A stretch of DNA of 64,000 bases from Xanthobacteraceae bacterium (GTDB taxonomy: Bacteria > Pseudomonadota > Alphaproteobacteria > Rhizobiales > Xanthobacteraceae). Position 1 is the stretch's first letter; every line of letters begins with the position of its first letter. Location of the stretch: assembly GCA_030041005.1 (NCBI GenBank), contig JASHOR010000043.1:62001-126000 (forward strand), in the 5' to 3' direction. Shown in pieces: positions 54,194 to 63,532 of the stretch. Under the pieces are notes generated by a model. That model searched no databases and had not been told where the DNA came from. It was given only the letters and a program-made list of their open reading frames with translations. The translations under genes and the position numbers were made by a program.

Positions 54194-55813
54194 ATGGCGG
54201 GCGGCGGATACGATTACATCATTGTCGGCGCCGGCTCCGCCGGTTGCGTATTGGCCAACAGGCTGTCCGAGGACGGCGCCGCGCGCGTGCTTCTGCTCGA
54301 AGCCGGCGGCCGCGACTGGCATCCCTACATCCACATTCCCCTGGGGATGGGCCGGATGCACGATCACGGCATGTTCGATTGGGGATACGAGACCGAGCCC
54401 GAGCCCAATCTCAACGGCAGGCGCATCGAGGCGATGCGCGGCAAGGTTTTGGGCGGTTCTTCGTCGATCAACGTGATGGCCTACACGCGGGGTAATCCCG
54501 GCGACTACGACCGATGGGCGCAGAAGGGCGCGCGCGGCTGGTCGTATGCGGACGTGCTGCCTTATTTCCGTCGCTCCGAGACCTGGGAATCCGGCACCGA
54601 CCCGTGGCGTGGCGGCGAAGGACCGCTCGGCACGCAATTCGCCAAGACCAAGGACTCCCTCTACGAGGCCTGGCTGAGCGCCGCAAAAGCCTGCGGCTAT
54701 CCGGTCACGTCGGACTACAACGGCAAACAGCAGGAAGGCTTTGGGCGCGGTCAATATACCATTCGCAACGGTAGGCGGTCGTCCACCGCCAACGCATTCC
54801 TGAGACCGGCCCGCGGGCGAAAAAATCTCCAGGTCGCCACGCACGCCCATGCCGCTCGTGTCGTGCTTGAAGGCACGCGCGCCAAGGGCATCGAATATCT
54901 CCAGAACGGATCGACGCTTCGCGCCGACGCGGCCCGAGAAGTGATCCTCGCCGCCGGCACGTTCAACACGCCGCAACTGCTGATGCTCTCGGGCATCGGC
55001 CCGGCGGAGCATTTGCGCAAGCACGGCATCGGCGTCGCGGCCGATCTGCCGGTAGGAAAGAATCTGCAGGACCATCTCGGCGCCTACATGACTTACACGC
55101 GGCCGCAACCGGGAACGTTCCACCGCGAGATGCGGTTCGATCGCATGGCCGCGAGCATGGTGCGCGCCTACCTGTTCGGCACCGGGCCGGCCACGGTCGT
55201 GCCTGGCGGCCTGCACGCGTTCGTCAAGACGCGGCCCGAACTCGCGGTCCCCGACATCGAATTCATGTTCCGCGGCACCTCGGGAAGCCCGCATCTTTGG
55301 TTTCCGCTGGTCCGGCCCGCCTTTGTCGATGGCTTCGGCATCCGCCCGACGCTTTTGCATCCCGACAGCCGCGGCGAGATATTGCTGCAGGGCGCCGATG
55401 CGCTGAAGCCGCCGCGCATCATCTACAATTTCTTCACCGCGGCGAACGATCTGCCGACACTGCGCGAAGGCTTCAAGCGCGCTCGTGAACTTGCCTTCAA
55501 TACGGCGCTCGATCCGTACCGCGGCGGGGAGATCGGACCGGGGCTGCAAGTGAAATCCGACGCGGAGATCGATGGCTGGCTGAAAAAGGTCGTCATCACG
55601 GCCCATCATCCGGCCGGGACGTGCGCCATGGGATCGGACGGCGTGCTCGATTCCGATCTGCAGGTACGGGGCATCGAACACCTGCGCGTATGCGATGCGT
55701 CCGCCATGCCCGACCTGGTTTCCGCTCACATCAACGCCTGCGTCATCATGATGGCCGACAAGGCTTCCGATATTATCCGCGGCAGGCCGCCGCTACCGCG
55801 ATCGGAGCCGTAA
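54194..55813 (+). CDS. GMC-family FAD oxidoreductase 2
   Basis: 539 residues. FAD motif GAGSAGCVLANRLSEDG, GGSSSINVMAYTRG, LMLSGIGPAEHL and C-terminal HHPAGTCAMGSDG with the catalytic His. Similar to the GMC enzyme at 42.3 kb but clearly a different paralogue. ATG at 54194 after a GAGGGAG site. A glyoxalase-type and a Bug gene follow on the other strand, repeating the gene types of the 39-44 kb cluster. Confidence 0.95.
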   Translation: MAGGGYDYIIVGAGSAGCVLANRLSEDGAARVLLLEAGGRDWHPYIHIPLGMGRMHDHGMFDWGYETEPEPNLNGRRIEAMRGKVLGGSSSINVMAYTRGNPGDYDRWAQKGARGWSYADVLPYFRRSETWESGTDPWRGGEGPLGTQFAKTKDSLYEAWLSAAKACGYPVTSDYNGKQQEGFGRGQYTIRNGRRSSTANAFLRPARGRKNLQVATHAHAARVVLEGTRAKGIEYLQNGSTLRADAAREVILAAGTFNTPQLLMLSGIGPAEHLRKHGIGVAADLPVGKNLQDHLGAYMTYTRPQPGTFHREMRFDRMAASMVRAYLFGTGPATVVPGGLHAFVKTRPELAVPDIEFMFRGTSGSPHLWFPLVRPAFVDGFGIRPTLLHPDSRGEILLQGADALKPPRIIYNFFTAANDLPTLREGFKRARELAFNTALDPYRGGEIGPGLQVKSDAEIDGWLKKVVITAHHPAGTCAMGSDGVLDSDLQVRGIEHLRVCDASAMPDLVSAHINACVIMMADKASDIIRGRPPLPRSEP

Positions 55814-55933
55814 GGCGCCGCGTTCGACACTGCTGCGCGGACGCGGCAGCGACGTGGCTCCGGCAAGAAAACGCCTCGCCGAACCAGGCGTTCAGGCTCG
55901 ATCGGTTATCGCGTGAACGCGGCGAATCGGGCG

Positions 55934-56881
55934 CTATGCGCGGCGCGCTGCGGCCTCGGCGCGCCATGGCAGCCCGGCCAGGCGTTCGACGAAGAACCAC
56001 GCGCCCTGGCCGAGTTCGATGGGAAAAGCCGCCGCTATTCCATCGTCGAATGCGTGCCATTGGAGGTCGGCCTGATCGACGGCGGCCTCCGCGGCGGCAA
56101 GCGATTGCACACGCAGCGCATAGCCGACGATGAACGGCAGCTTGGTAATCGCCAATTCCGGCAGCCGTTCGCTGATGCGGTCGTAAGTGACGAGGTACAC
56201 GCCGCCGCGATCGAGCTGCAGCACGGCGCCGCCGGATGTTCGCGTCGCTGCGCGCCCGGTGAAGCGCGCGAAGCGCTCTGCGGCTTCCTCGACGTCGGCG
56301 ACCGCGATGACGACATCGATAAGACCGATCGCACTGTTGCGATGATCGAGCCACCGCTTCTGCCAGACCGCGTGTTCGGTGTGATGGGTCAGGAGCTGAA
56401 TGCGCCCTTCTGCCATGACACCGGGTTTGACGCGCGCGATGGTAAACGCCGCCGTATCTGCGCCGGATTCCGTCTCGACCGGCCGGGACATCCTGACCAA
56501 ATCGCGGACCTGGAAGCCGCTTCCTGCAAGCCGCCGATGCGCCGCTTCCGCGTCGTCGACGGAAAAGGCCGCGAGGTGCAGGCCGGAATGCTCCGCGAGC
56601 ATCGTCGCGAATTCGCGTCCAAGCTCCGTGTCGGCGGTTTTGAACAGCGCTTCGGCGTAGCCGCGCCGGAACATGACGGTGATATTGCCGGTTCCGCTCG
56701 GACGCATTTTGCCCGAGGGATCGCGGTCGGCCTGAACGGAAACAGGCGCAGTCGTGAAGCCGCAACGGCTGAACGCGCGCTGCGCCGCCTCCTGGTCGGC
56801 GATGAAATGAGCGACGTGGTCGAGGAAAATCTCCTCGCCCGCAGGCAACTGCCGGTCGATTCCGCTTGCCTCGGGCGTCAC
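55934..56881 (-). CDS. Glyoxalase-like (VOC) two-domain protein
   Basis: 315 residues from a GTG at 56881. The N-terminal FLDHVAHFIADQEAAQRAF is the start of a Glyoxalase_3-type domain, and a second VOC half begins around IGLIDVVIAVADVEEAAERF. Likely a metal-dependent lyase, isomerase or dioxygenase; ligands not fixed by eye. Distinct from the single-domain VOC proteins at 38.8 and 41.8 kb. Converges on the GMC gene. Confidence 0.85.
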   Translation of the reverse strand: MTPEASGIDRQLPAGEEIFLDHVAHFIADQEAAQRAFSRCGFTTAPVSVQADRDPSGKMRPSGTGNITVMFRRGYAEALFKTADTELGREFATMLAEHSGLHLAAFSVDDAEAAHRRLAGSGFQVRDLVRMSRPVETESGADTAAFTIARVKPGVMAEGRIQLLTHHTEHAVWQKRWLDHRNSAIGLIDVVIAVADVEEAAERFARFTGRAATRTSGGAVLQLDRGGVYLVTYDRISERLPELAITKLPFIVGYALRVQSLAAAEAAVDQADLQWHAFDDGIAAAFPIELGQGAWFFVERLAGLPWRAEAAARRA

Positions 56882-57019
56882 GGTCGTATTCCCGATTTCA
56901 GTTGCTGGCCGGCCGCGCCGCGACCGTCAACCCGAAGCCGCAGCAGCGCGCGTGCGCACCGAGGGGACAAAGGATCAAACACCGCTGCATTATGCCCGAA
57001 TGCTGCAAAACAAGCGATA

Positions 57020-58000
57020 TTACACGGATTTGGCCAAGCCCGCAGTCTCGACGATCTTGCCCCAGCGGACGATTTCGGCCTGCAGGAAGGCGGCAAGTTG
57101 GCTGGGATTGCCTGTGCCGATCGGATTCATGCCGAGGTCGGTGAATTGCCCGCGCATGTCGGGCATGGCGACCGTGGCGTTGAACTGCGCATTCAGCTCG
57201 GCAAGGATGTCGCCGGGCGTCTTGGCCGGGGCGATGACGCCTTGCCACGCCGCCAGGTCAAAGCCGGGCACGCCTGCATCCGCCAGAGGCGGGACGTTGG
57301 GCAACTTGGCGAAAGGCCTGGTGGTTGTTATCGCCAACGGGCGCAGTTTTCCGGAACCGATGAGCGGCAGCGCCGGACCGAGATCGCTGAACATGAGTTG
57401 AGTGTAGCCGGCCAACAGGTCGTTCAACGCGGGCGCCGTGCCGTGATAGGGCACGTTCGTCATCTTGATCCCGGTCTTGCTGGCGAACAGCGCGGCGGCC
57501 AAATGGTGGAATGAGCCGATGCCGCCGGAACCGTAGCTCAGGGGTCGCTTTTTGGCGAGCTTGATGATGTCATCCACGCTGTGAACCGGCAGGGAGGGAC
57601 GAACGACGAGCACGAACGGCACCGATGCAATGAGCGCCACGAGCGCCAGGTCCTTGGCTGGGTCGTAGGGCAGCTTCTTGTACAGCGTGACGTCGATCGC
57701 AAGCGTGGAAACCGCCATCATGATCGTGTAGCCGTCGGCCGCCGACTTCGCCACGAAGTTGGTCGCTATGACGGTGCCTTCCCCGGGACGGTTCTCCACC
57801 GGGAAAGGCTGACCGACCGCTTGCTGCAGCCTTTCGCTGAGCAGATGCGCCAAGAGGTCGGTGTCGCCGCCCGGCGCAAACGGTACGATAAATGCGACCG
57901 GGCGCGCTGGATATTTCTTCGGTCGTTGCGCGCGCGCGTAGGGTGCCGCCAATGCCGGAAGGGTGATGGCGAATAACGTGCGTCGCGAGAGCTTGCTCAT
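57020..58000 (-). CDS. Bug/TctC-family periplasmic binding protein 2
   Basis: 326 residues from the ATG at 58000. The N-terminus has a twin-arginine-like SRRTLFAITLPALAAPYARA signal, so Tat export is possible. Bug features: ARPVAFIVPFAPGGDTDLLA, VENRPGEGT and DGYTIMM. Same length as the Bug protein at 39.3 kb, but only moderately similar. No permease genes nearby. Lies 138 bp from the VOC gene downstream. Confidence 0.93.
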   Translation of the reverse strand: MSKLSRRTLFAITLPALAAPYARAQRPKKYPARPVAFIVPFAPGGDTDLLAHLLSERLQQAVGQPFPVENRPGEGTVIATNFVAKSAADGYTIMMAVSTLAIDVTLYKKLPYDPAKDLALVALIASVPFVLVVRPSLPVHSVDDIIKLAKKRPLSYGSGGIGSFHHLAAALFASKTGIKMTNVPYHGTAPALNDLLAGYTQLMFSDLGPALPLIGSGKLRPLAITTTRPFAKLPNVPPLADAGVPGFDLAAWQGVIAPAKTPGDILAELNAQFNATVAMPDMRGQFTDLGMNPIGTGNPSQLAAFLQAEIVRWGKIVETAGLAKSV

Positions 58001-58431
58001 CGGCTTATCCGTCTCGCATTGCGGCCTCGCCGGCCTTGCTGCACCGGGGTCGCGCACGATCCGGCCGAGCATGTGGGGCTCGCCGCGCAACGACGTCCTG
58101 CCTCCTCACGGCTGCCCGCCGGAGGCTCGTCGTCGCGCCCACCGGAGCGAGCGCTGCCCCAGCTCCGCAAAGCCGGGAGGCGATTTCTACCTTTATCGGG
58201 CTGGCGCGCAGAGCCGTCGTGGGTTGGAATGGAAAATTCCCTGGCTCGGCCTGCCGGTCCGATTTCTTGACAGGAAATCGGGCTCCCGCCATAACGGCGC
58301 CAGTTTGGCGCAGTTGCGGTGAGGGGTTTACCGCCCATTACCGCCCTTCGGCAACCTTCAACAGCAATTTGATCGGAAAAAGCCGGTCCGGACGTTAAAT
58401 CCGAGCACGGGTACCGAACACGGGGAAAAAG
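58001..58431. other. rplU leader region, no gene seen
   Basis: 431 bp between the divergent Bug gene and rplU. Open frames on both strands are low in protein character. The right part has a sigma-70-type promoter, and the transcribed leader before rplU is about 130 nt with a purine-rich GGGGAAAAAG site. No known ribosomal-protein leader motif was recognised. Confidence 0.5.
58267..58295 (+). promoter_or_regulatory. Promoter for rplU-rpmA
   Basis: TTGACA (58267-58272), 17-bp spacer, CATAAC (58290-58295). A consensus -35 box and a four-of-six -10 box, suitably placed upstream of the ribosomal protein genes. Confidence 0.6.
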
Positions 58432-58848
58432 ATGTTCGCGGTCTTTAAAACGGGCGGCAAGCAATATCGCGTTGCCGCCGAGGACGTGCTCAAGGTCGAT
58501 AAGATCAAGGGCGAGCCGGGCGAGATCATCGAATTCGGCGAGGTTTTGGTGGTTGGTGGCGACAACGTGACCCTTGGAGCCCCGACAATCACCGGCGCCA
58601 CCGTCGCCGCCGAAGTTCTCGAACAGGGGCGGGGACCAAAGGTCATCGCCTTCAAGAAACGGCGACGGAAAAACTCGCGGCGCAAACGGGGCCATCGGCA
58701 AGAGTTCACGGTCCTGCGCATCACGGAGATCCTCACCGACGGCAAAAAGCCGAGCAAGTCGGCAAAACCGATGTCGGAGCCGCCGGCGCCGGCTGCCGTC
58801 GATCCCGGGGCAACGACGGCAGGCGCGGCCACTGATACACAGAAATGA
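58432..58848 (+). CDS. rplU: Ribosomal protein bL21
   Basis: 138 residues; about 100 form the L21 domain ([18 protein letters not shown], then [18 protein letters not shown]) that binds 23S rRNA near L20. The C-terminal 30 residues are an Ala/Pro-rich tail, as in other Hyphomicrobiales. ATG at 58432. First gene of the rplU-rpmA-GNAT-obgE block. Confidence 0.97.
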   Translation: MFAVFKTGGKQYRVAAEDVLKVDKIKGEPGEIIEFGEVLVVGGDNVTLGAPTITGATVAAEVLEQGRGPKVIAFKKRRRKNSRRKRGHRQEFTVLRITEILTDGKKPSKSAKPMSEPPAPAAVDPGATTAGAATDTQK

Positions 58849-58915
58849 TCCGGAATAGTGATGCTTTTGTCATGATTACGGTGTAAGAGCAGCAATAAGA
58901 TTTGGAGACGAGCCC

Positions 58916-59188
58916 ATGGCTCACAAGAAAGCAGGAGGGTCCTCGCGCAACGGCCGCGATTCGGCCGGGCGGCGCCTGGGGATCAAGATTTTCGGCGGTG
59001 AGGACGTGATCGCCGGCAACATCATTGCCCGTCAACGCGGGACCAAGTGGCATGCCGGCCGCAACGTCGGCATCGGCCGCGACCATACGCTGTTTGCCTT
59101 GGTCGACGGCAAGCTCGAGTTCCGCACCAAGACCAAGGGCCGCGTATTCGTATCGGTCCTTCCGATGACGGAGGCAGCGGCCCAGTAA
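58916..59188 (+). CDS. rpmA: Ribosomal protein bL27
   Basis: 90 residues. The N-terminal [16 protein letters not shown] reaches the peptidyl-transferase centre; [16 protein letters not shown] is the conserved core. No Firmicutes-type cleavable N-terminal extension. ATG at 58916 with GGAGACGAG. A terminator 64 bp downstream may separate most transcripts from the following GNAT gene. Confidence 0.98.
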   Translation: MAHKKAGGSSRNGRDSAGRRLGIKIFGGEDVIAGNIIARQRGTKWHAGRNVGIGRDHTLFALVDGKLEFRTKTKGRVFVSVLPMTEAAAQ

Positions 59189-59251
59189 TACGGTGGATCA
59201 AACGAGGTCCGCCGGCATCCAGTCAAACCGGCGGGCCCGAATGGGCTCCGA

Positions 59252-59283
59252 AAAGGGGGAGACGGGATGCCGGCTCCCCCTTT
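59252..59283 (+). terminator. Hairpin terminator after rpmA
   Basis: AAAGGGGGAG (59252-59261) and CTCCCCCTTT (59274-59283) form a perfect 10-bp stem around a 12-nt loop. A T run (TTTTTT) follows a few bases further, at 59288-59293. Confidence 0.7.
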
Positions 59284-59309
59284 CAAATTTTTTGCCAGGA
59301 GCCTGTGCG

Positions 59310-59897
59310 ATGACACTCTCGGAGGAAGCGTCCCGCGAAACTCACCAAGCGTCCGCGCCTCGGTCGCTCAAGACCAAGCGTCTGGTATTGCGCGCGCCGC
59401 GTCACGAGGATGCCAATGCCATCGCGCGTCTCGCCAATGATCTCCGCATCGCTGCGAATACCGGGCGTTTGCCGCATCCCTATCGGACCGATGACGCTGA
59501 GCAATTCATTGCGGCTGCCGGCCGGCAGCAAGGCGAAGCGGCCTTCGTGGTCACGCTGGAGGGATTCCCGATCGGGGCCTGCGGGGTCGATCTGCGCGAG
59601 GGCGGCCCGGAAATCGGGTATTGGCTCGGCGTGGCCTATTGGGGTCGCGGATATGCGACCGAGGCGGCCCGCGCGGTCATCGACCATGCATTCGGCGATC
59701 TGCGGCACGAGGCGCTGCAGGCGGGCGCACGGGTAAGCAATCCGGCCTCGCGGCGGGTGCTGGAGAAATGCGGGTTTCAATGGACCGGGGTTCGCCTCTC
59801 CCGCATTCGGGCGATCAATTCGGCGGCTCCAAGCGACCGGTTTCGCCTTGATCGCCGACTGTGGGAGTCGCTCAAGGCCTGGGGGTGCGCAGCCTAG
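59310..59897 (+). CDS. GNAT-family N-acetyltransferase
   Basis: 195 residues from the ATG at 59310 behind CCAGGAG. RimJ/RimL-type: LKTKRLVLRAPRHEDANAIARL at the N-terminus and the acetyl-CoA loop AYWGRGYATEAARAV. A ribosomal-protein-type acetyltransferase gene between rpmA and obgE is common in Hyphomicrobiales, but the substrate is not shown. Its TAG stop is the TAG of a hairpin element's CTAG end. Confidence 0.92.
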   Translation: MTLSEEASRETHQASAPRSLKTKRLVLRAPRHEDANAIARLANDLRIAANTGRLPHPYRTDDAEQFIAAAGRQQGEAAFVVTLEGFPIGACGVDLREGGPEIGYWLGVAYWGRGYATEAARAVIDHAFGDLRHEALQAGARVSNPASRRVLEKCGFQWTGVRLSRIRAINSAAPSDRFRLDRRLWESLKAWGCAA

Positions 59898-59927
59898 TGT
59901 CCCGATTCCGAAGTTCGCATCATTATG
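59894..59927. repeat. Truncated CTAG-family hairpin, type A copy 4
   Basis: Left arm and part of the loop of a type A element (CTAGTGTCC, CGATTCCGAAGTTCGC, ATCATTATG), ending abruptly where a type C element begins. Supplies the GNAT stop codon. Confidence 0.85.
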
Positions 59928-60002
59928 TGGAGCATTTGGATTTGACATTCGCTTGATGAGCGAGTGGCTTGCGGGTAGCGAATGTCAAATCCGCTCCACG
60001 AG
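59927..60002 (+). repeat. CTAG-family hairpin, type C copy 4
   Basis: GTGGAGC, three-base bulge (ATT), GGATTTGACATTCGC, a loop with GATGAGCGAGTGGC, the exact partner arm GCGAATGTCAAATCC, and end GCTCCACGAG. Lies between GNAT and obgE, 133 bp from the obgE start. Confidence 0.9.
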
Positions 60003-60032
60003 GTGCGCAATTGCGCCCGGCGTCCTCTGTAG

Positions 60033-61172
<1,140 letters not shown>

Positions 61173-61207
61173 TGGGGGCCTGTCGGCCGGCTTTGGCTCA
61201 ACGGTTT

Positions 61208-62803
61208 TCATTGGCCGAGGCTGAAGAAATTCAGCGAACCGTCGCGCTCGATGCGCGGCAATAGATCGATCTCCCACGCCAGATATTCTTGCATGGCCGA
61301 TTTGGCATCGCCGGAGCGTTCATACGGCTTGCGCCATTGGTCGACTGGTTCGTCCGCCATCAGCGGCTCGGCGGAAAACCGGTAGCCCGCCGCCGTCCAC
61401 GCGGCGTTGCCGCCGGCGAGGAAACGGATCTGAATGTCAACGAGCTCTCGCGCTTCGGCCACCGCCATGCCTGCCAGGGCGCCGTCCTCGGACGTGAGCA
61501 CCAGCGTGCCTCGTGCTGGTATGATCTTAAATGCCCGGTCGAGCCGCGTCCTGATGGCGAACCAGGCGCCGGGGATGTGACCTTTGAGGTAGTCACGGCT
61601 GAGCGACAGATCGACGATCGTGGCTGCGTCGCGGTCCGACAGCGCGGACAGGGCCGCGACATCGATCGCGGTGGCGGCCGCTGCTTCGGGTTCCAATATC
61701 TGCGGCGTCGGCCAGCCAGTTTCCTTGCCCACTGCAGCGAGAACAAAAACGTCCCGCCATCCCATCTGGCGCAGCCAGGATGCGGTCATCGTCGCGCGCA
61801 CCTCGCAATCGTCGACCAGGACGATGCGCGCGCCGAGCGTGCCGACATACTGGTCGGTCGCCTGGATCAGTTGACCACCGGGCGCCGAAATCGCGCCCGC
61901 GAGATGGCCCGCCTCGTATTCGGCGGGATCGCGCACGTCGAATAGGTAAAGCGTGCGATCGGCGTCGGCGTGGAGCGTCTGTAACGTTGCGAGATCGATC
62001 GCTTCGACACCGCACTTTTGCGCGAAGCCACACGCTGCCTGTCGCGCCCAGGCCAGCGTGGCGTCGGAAACGTCTGGCGCTCGGCGATTTTTGCCGCTGT
62101 CGCACGTGAACCCGGCCAGGCTCCAGCCCATGGTGCCGTTGCGCAGAGCCATGACCTTATTGGGCAGGCCGGCATTGATCAGCGACTGCGCGCCGATAAT
62201 GCTGCGGGTGCGTCCGGCGCAATTGACCACCACGGTCGTGCCCGGCGCCGGTGCGATCTCGCGCGCCCGCAACACCAGCTCGGCGCCCGGCACGTTGATG
62301 GCGCCGGGAATCGAGACCCGCTCGTATTCGTCAAACGGGCGGCTATCGAGCACCACCACGTCGGCGCCTTGGCGCAGCAGCCGTTCGAGGTGGTCGGCAG
62401 CAATGCCGGGCGTATGGCATTCGCGCTCGACGAATTCGCCGAACGCCTTGCTTGGAACGTTGACGCCGGAGAACAGCTCGAATCCGGCCGCCCCCCATGC
62501 GGCGACGCCCCCCGCCAGGATGGAAACGTCCGCGTAGCGGTTCCGCGCGAGAACGGCCGCGGCACGCTCGGCCAATCCATCCTCGCCGTCGCACAGCACG
62601 ATCCGCGTGCCGCGGCGTGGCACCAGTCGCGCGAGCTTCAGCTCGAAACGGCTGAGCGGCACCGAGCGCGCCAGCAGCAGATGGTTTTGCGAGAAAATCA
62701 ACTCCTCTCGCACGTCGATGATCGCGAGCTCACGGCCGTCCGCGATCATGGAGCGAAGCCGCCGGGAGTCCACCCGCTTCGCCGCGGCTGCAGATGTGCT
62801 CAT
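61208..62803 (-). CDS. Protein with four rhodanese-like domains
   Basis: 531 residues from the ATG at 62803. Four rhodanese units: about 10-110, 130-235, 265-365 and 380-480. The active-site Cys is at 71 in unit 1 (IVLCDGEDG) and at 195 in unit 2 (VVNCAGRTRS, the best active-site loop). It is Asp331 in unit 3 and Ser438 in unit 4, so these are probably inactive. Such proteins move sulfane sulfur; the next gene, 26 bp upstream, is a cysteine-dioxygenase-like protein. Confidence 0.93.
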   Translation of the reverse strand: MSTSAAAAKRVDSRRLRSMIADGRELAIIDVREELIFSQNHLLLARSVPLSRFELKLARLVPRRGTRIVLCDGEDGLAERAAAVLARNRYADVSILAGGVAAWGAAGFELFSGVNVPSKAFGEFVERECHTPGIAADHLERLLRQGADVVVLDSRPFDEYERVSIPGAINVPGAELVLRAREIAPAPGTTVVVNCAGRTRSIIGAQSLINAGLPNKVMALRNGTMGWSLAGFTCDSGKNRRAPDVSDATLAWARQAACGFAQKCGVEAIDLATLQTLHADADRTLYLFDVRDPAEYEAGHLAGAISAPGGQLIQATDQYVGTLGARIVLVDDCEVRATMTASWLRQMGWRDVFVLAAVGKETGWPTPQILEPEAAAATAIDVAALSALSDRDAATIVDLSLSRDYLKGHIPGAWFAIRTRLDRAFKIIPARGTLVLTSEDGALAGMAVAEARELVDIQIRFLAGGNAAWTAAGYRFSAEPLMADEPVDQWRKPYERSGDAKSAMQEYLAWEIDLLPRIERDGSLNFFSLGQ

Positions 62804-62829
62804 CACATAAAGGTTGGTTTCAACTGCGC

Positions 62830-63372
62830 TTATGTCGCCTGCTGCGGCGTCATCTGCTGTGCCTCGCCGGTCTTCAAATCGAAGCGCAGCCGGTGGATGC
62901 GATCGAGATTGGTGCCGGTCACGCGGATGAAACGGGCGTGGTCCGGATAGTCGATCGAATGGATTTTGCCGTCCTGATAGATACCGGCGTGGCCGGGCAG
63001 CAGCCGGTATTTTCTGGCCGGCTTGAGCTTGGCATGTTTTGCATCGGCGCCGTCGTCTTCGCGCTCCCACTCGATCATGTCGGTATAGTGGGTCGCCTGG
63101 CCGTAGATCGCCCATGAGGCGCCGTGGTCATGCGGGGGAGATACGCGCGCCTTGTCGTTGATGTGGGCGAGGATCTGAAAGCCGAGTTCCGTATCCTCGT
63201 AGAGGACGTGCAGCCCGCGCGGTGTGTCGTCGCTGCAATGCGTGCGGATGAACTCGGGGTTGTTGAGCAGGGCTTCAAGCTTGCAGCGCACCTCTTCGCG
63301 CCCGGTGGGGCCCGGGTCGCGCTTGAGGATCGCGCGGCAGTCGGCGATGAAATGGTCGAGCTGGTAGGCCAT
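62830..63372 (-). CDS. Cysteine-dioxygenase-like cupin (thiol dioxygenase)
   Basis: 180 residues from the ATG at 63372 (site GGAGCGA). Thiol dioxygenase fold with Fe ligands His81 and His83 in PPHDHGASWAIYG and His138 in DGKIHSIDYPD. Oxidises cysteine or 3-mercaptopropionate to a sulfinate; the exact thiol is unknown. Followed 26 bp later by the four-domain rhodanese, so the pair likely handles sulfur released from thiols. Confidence 0.87.
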   Translation of the reverse strand: MAYQLDHFIADCRAILKRDPGPTGREEVRCKLEALLNNPEFIRTHCSDDTPRGLHVLYEDTELGFQILAHINDKARVSPPHDHGASWAIYGQATHYTDMIEWEREDDGADAKHAKLKPARKYRLLPGHAGIYQDGKIHSIDYPDHARFIRVTGTNLDRIHRLRFDLKTGEAQQMTPQQAT

Positions 63373-63532
63373 TGGAGTCGCTCCCGAGAGTGGCCGCAGC
63401 GGTTGCACTTGAGGCCGCCGGCCAGTGGTCGGATTCCTTCACCAGTTTCGCTAGTTTCGCTCATCCGCGGTCCGGGCGCCAGCGGCGCTTGAAACCTCTG
63501 GATTGAGTTCTGGCACAGGTTACATTGAACAC

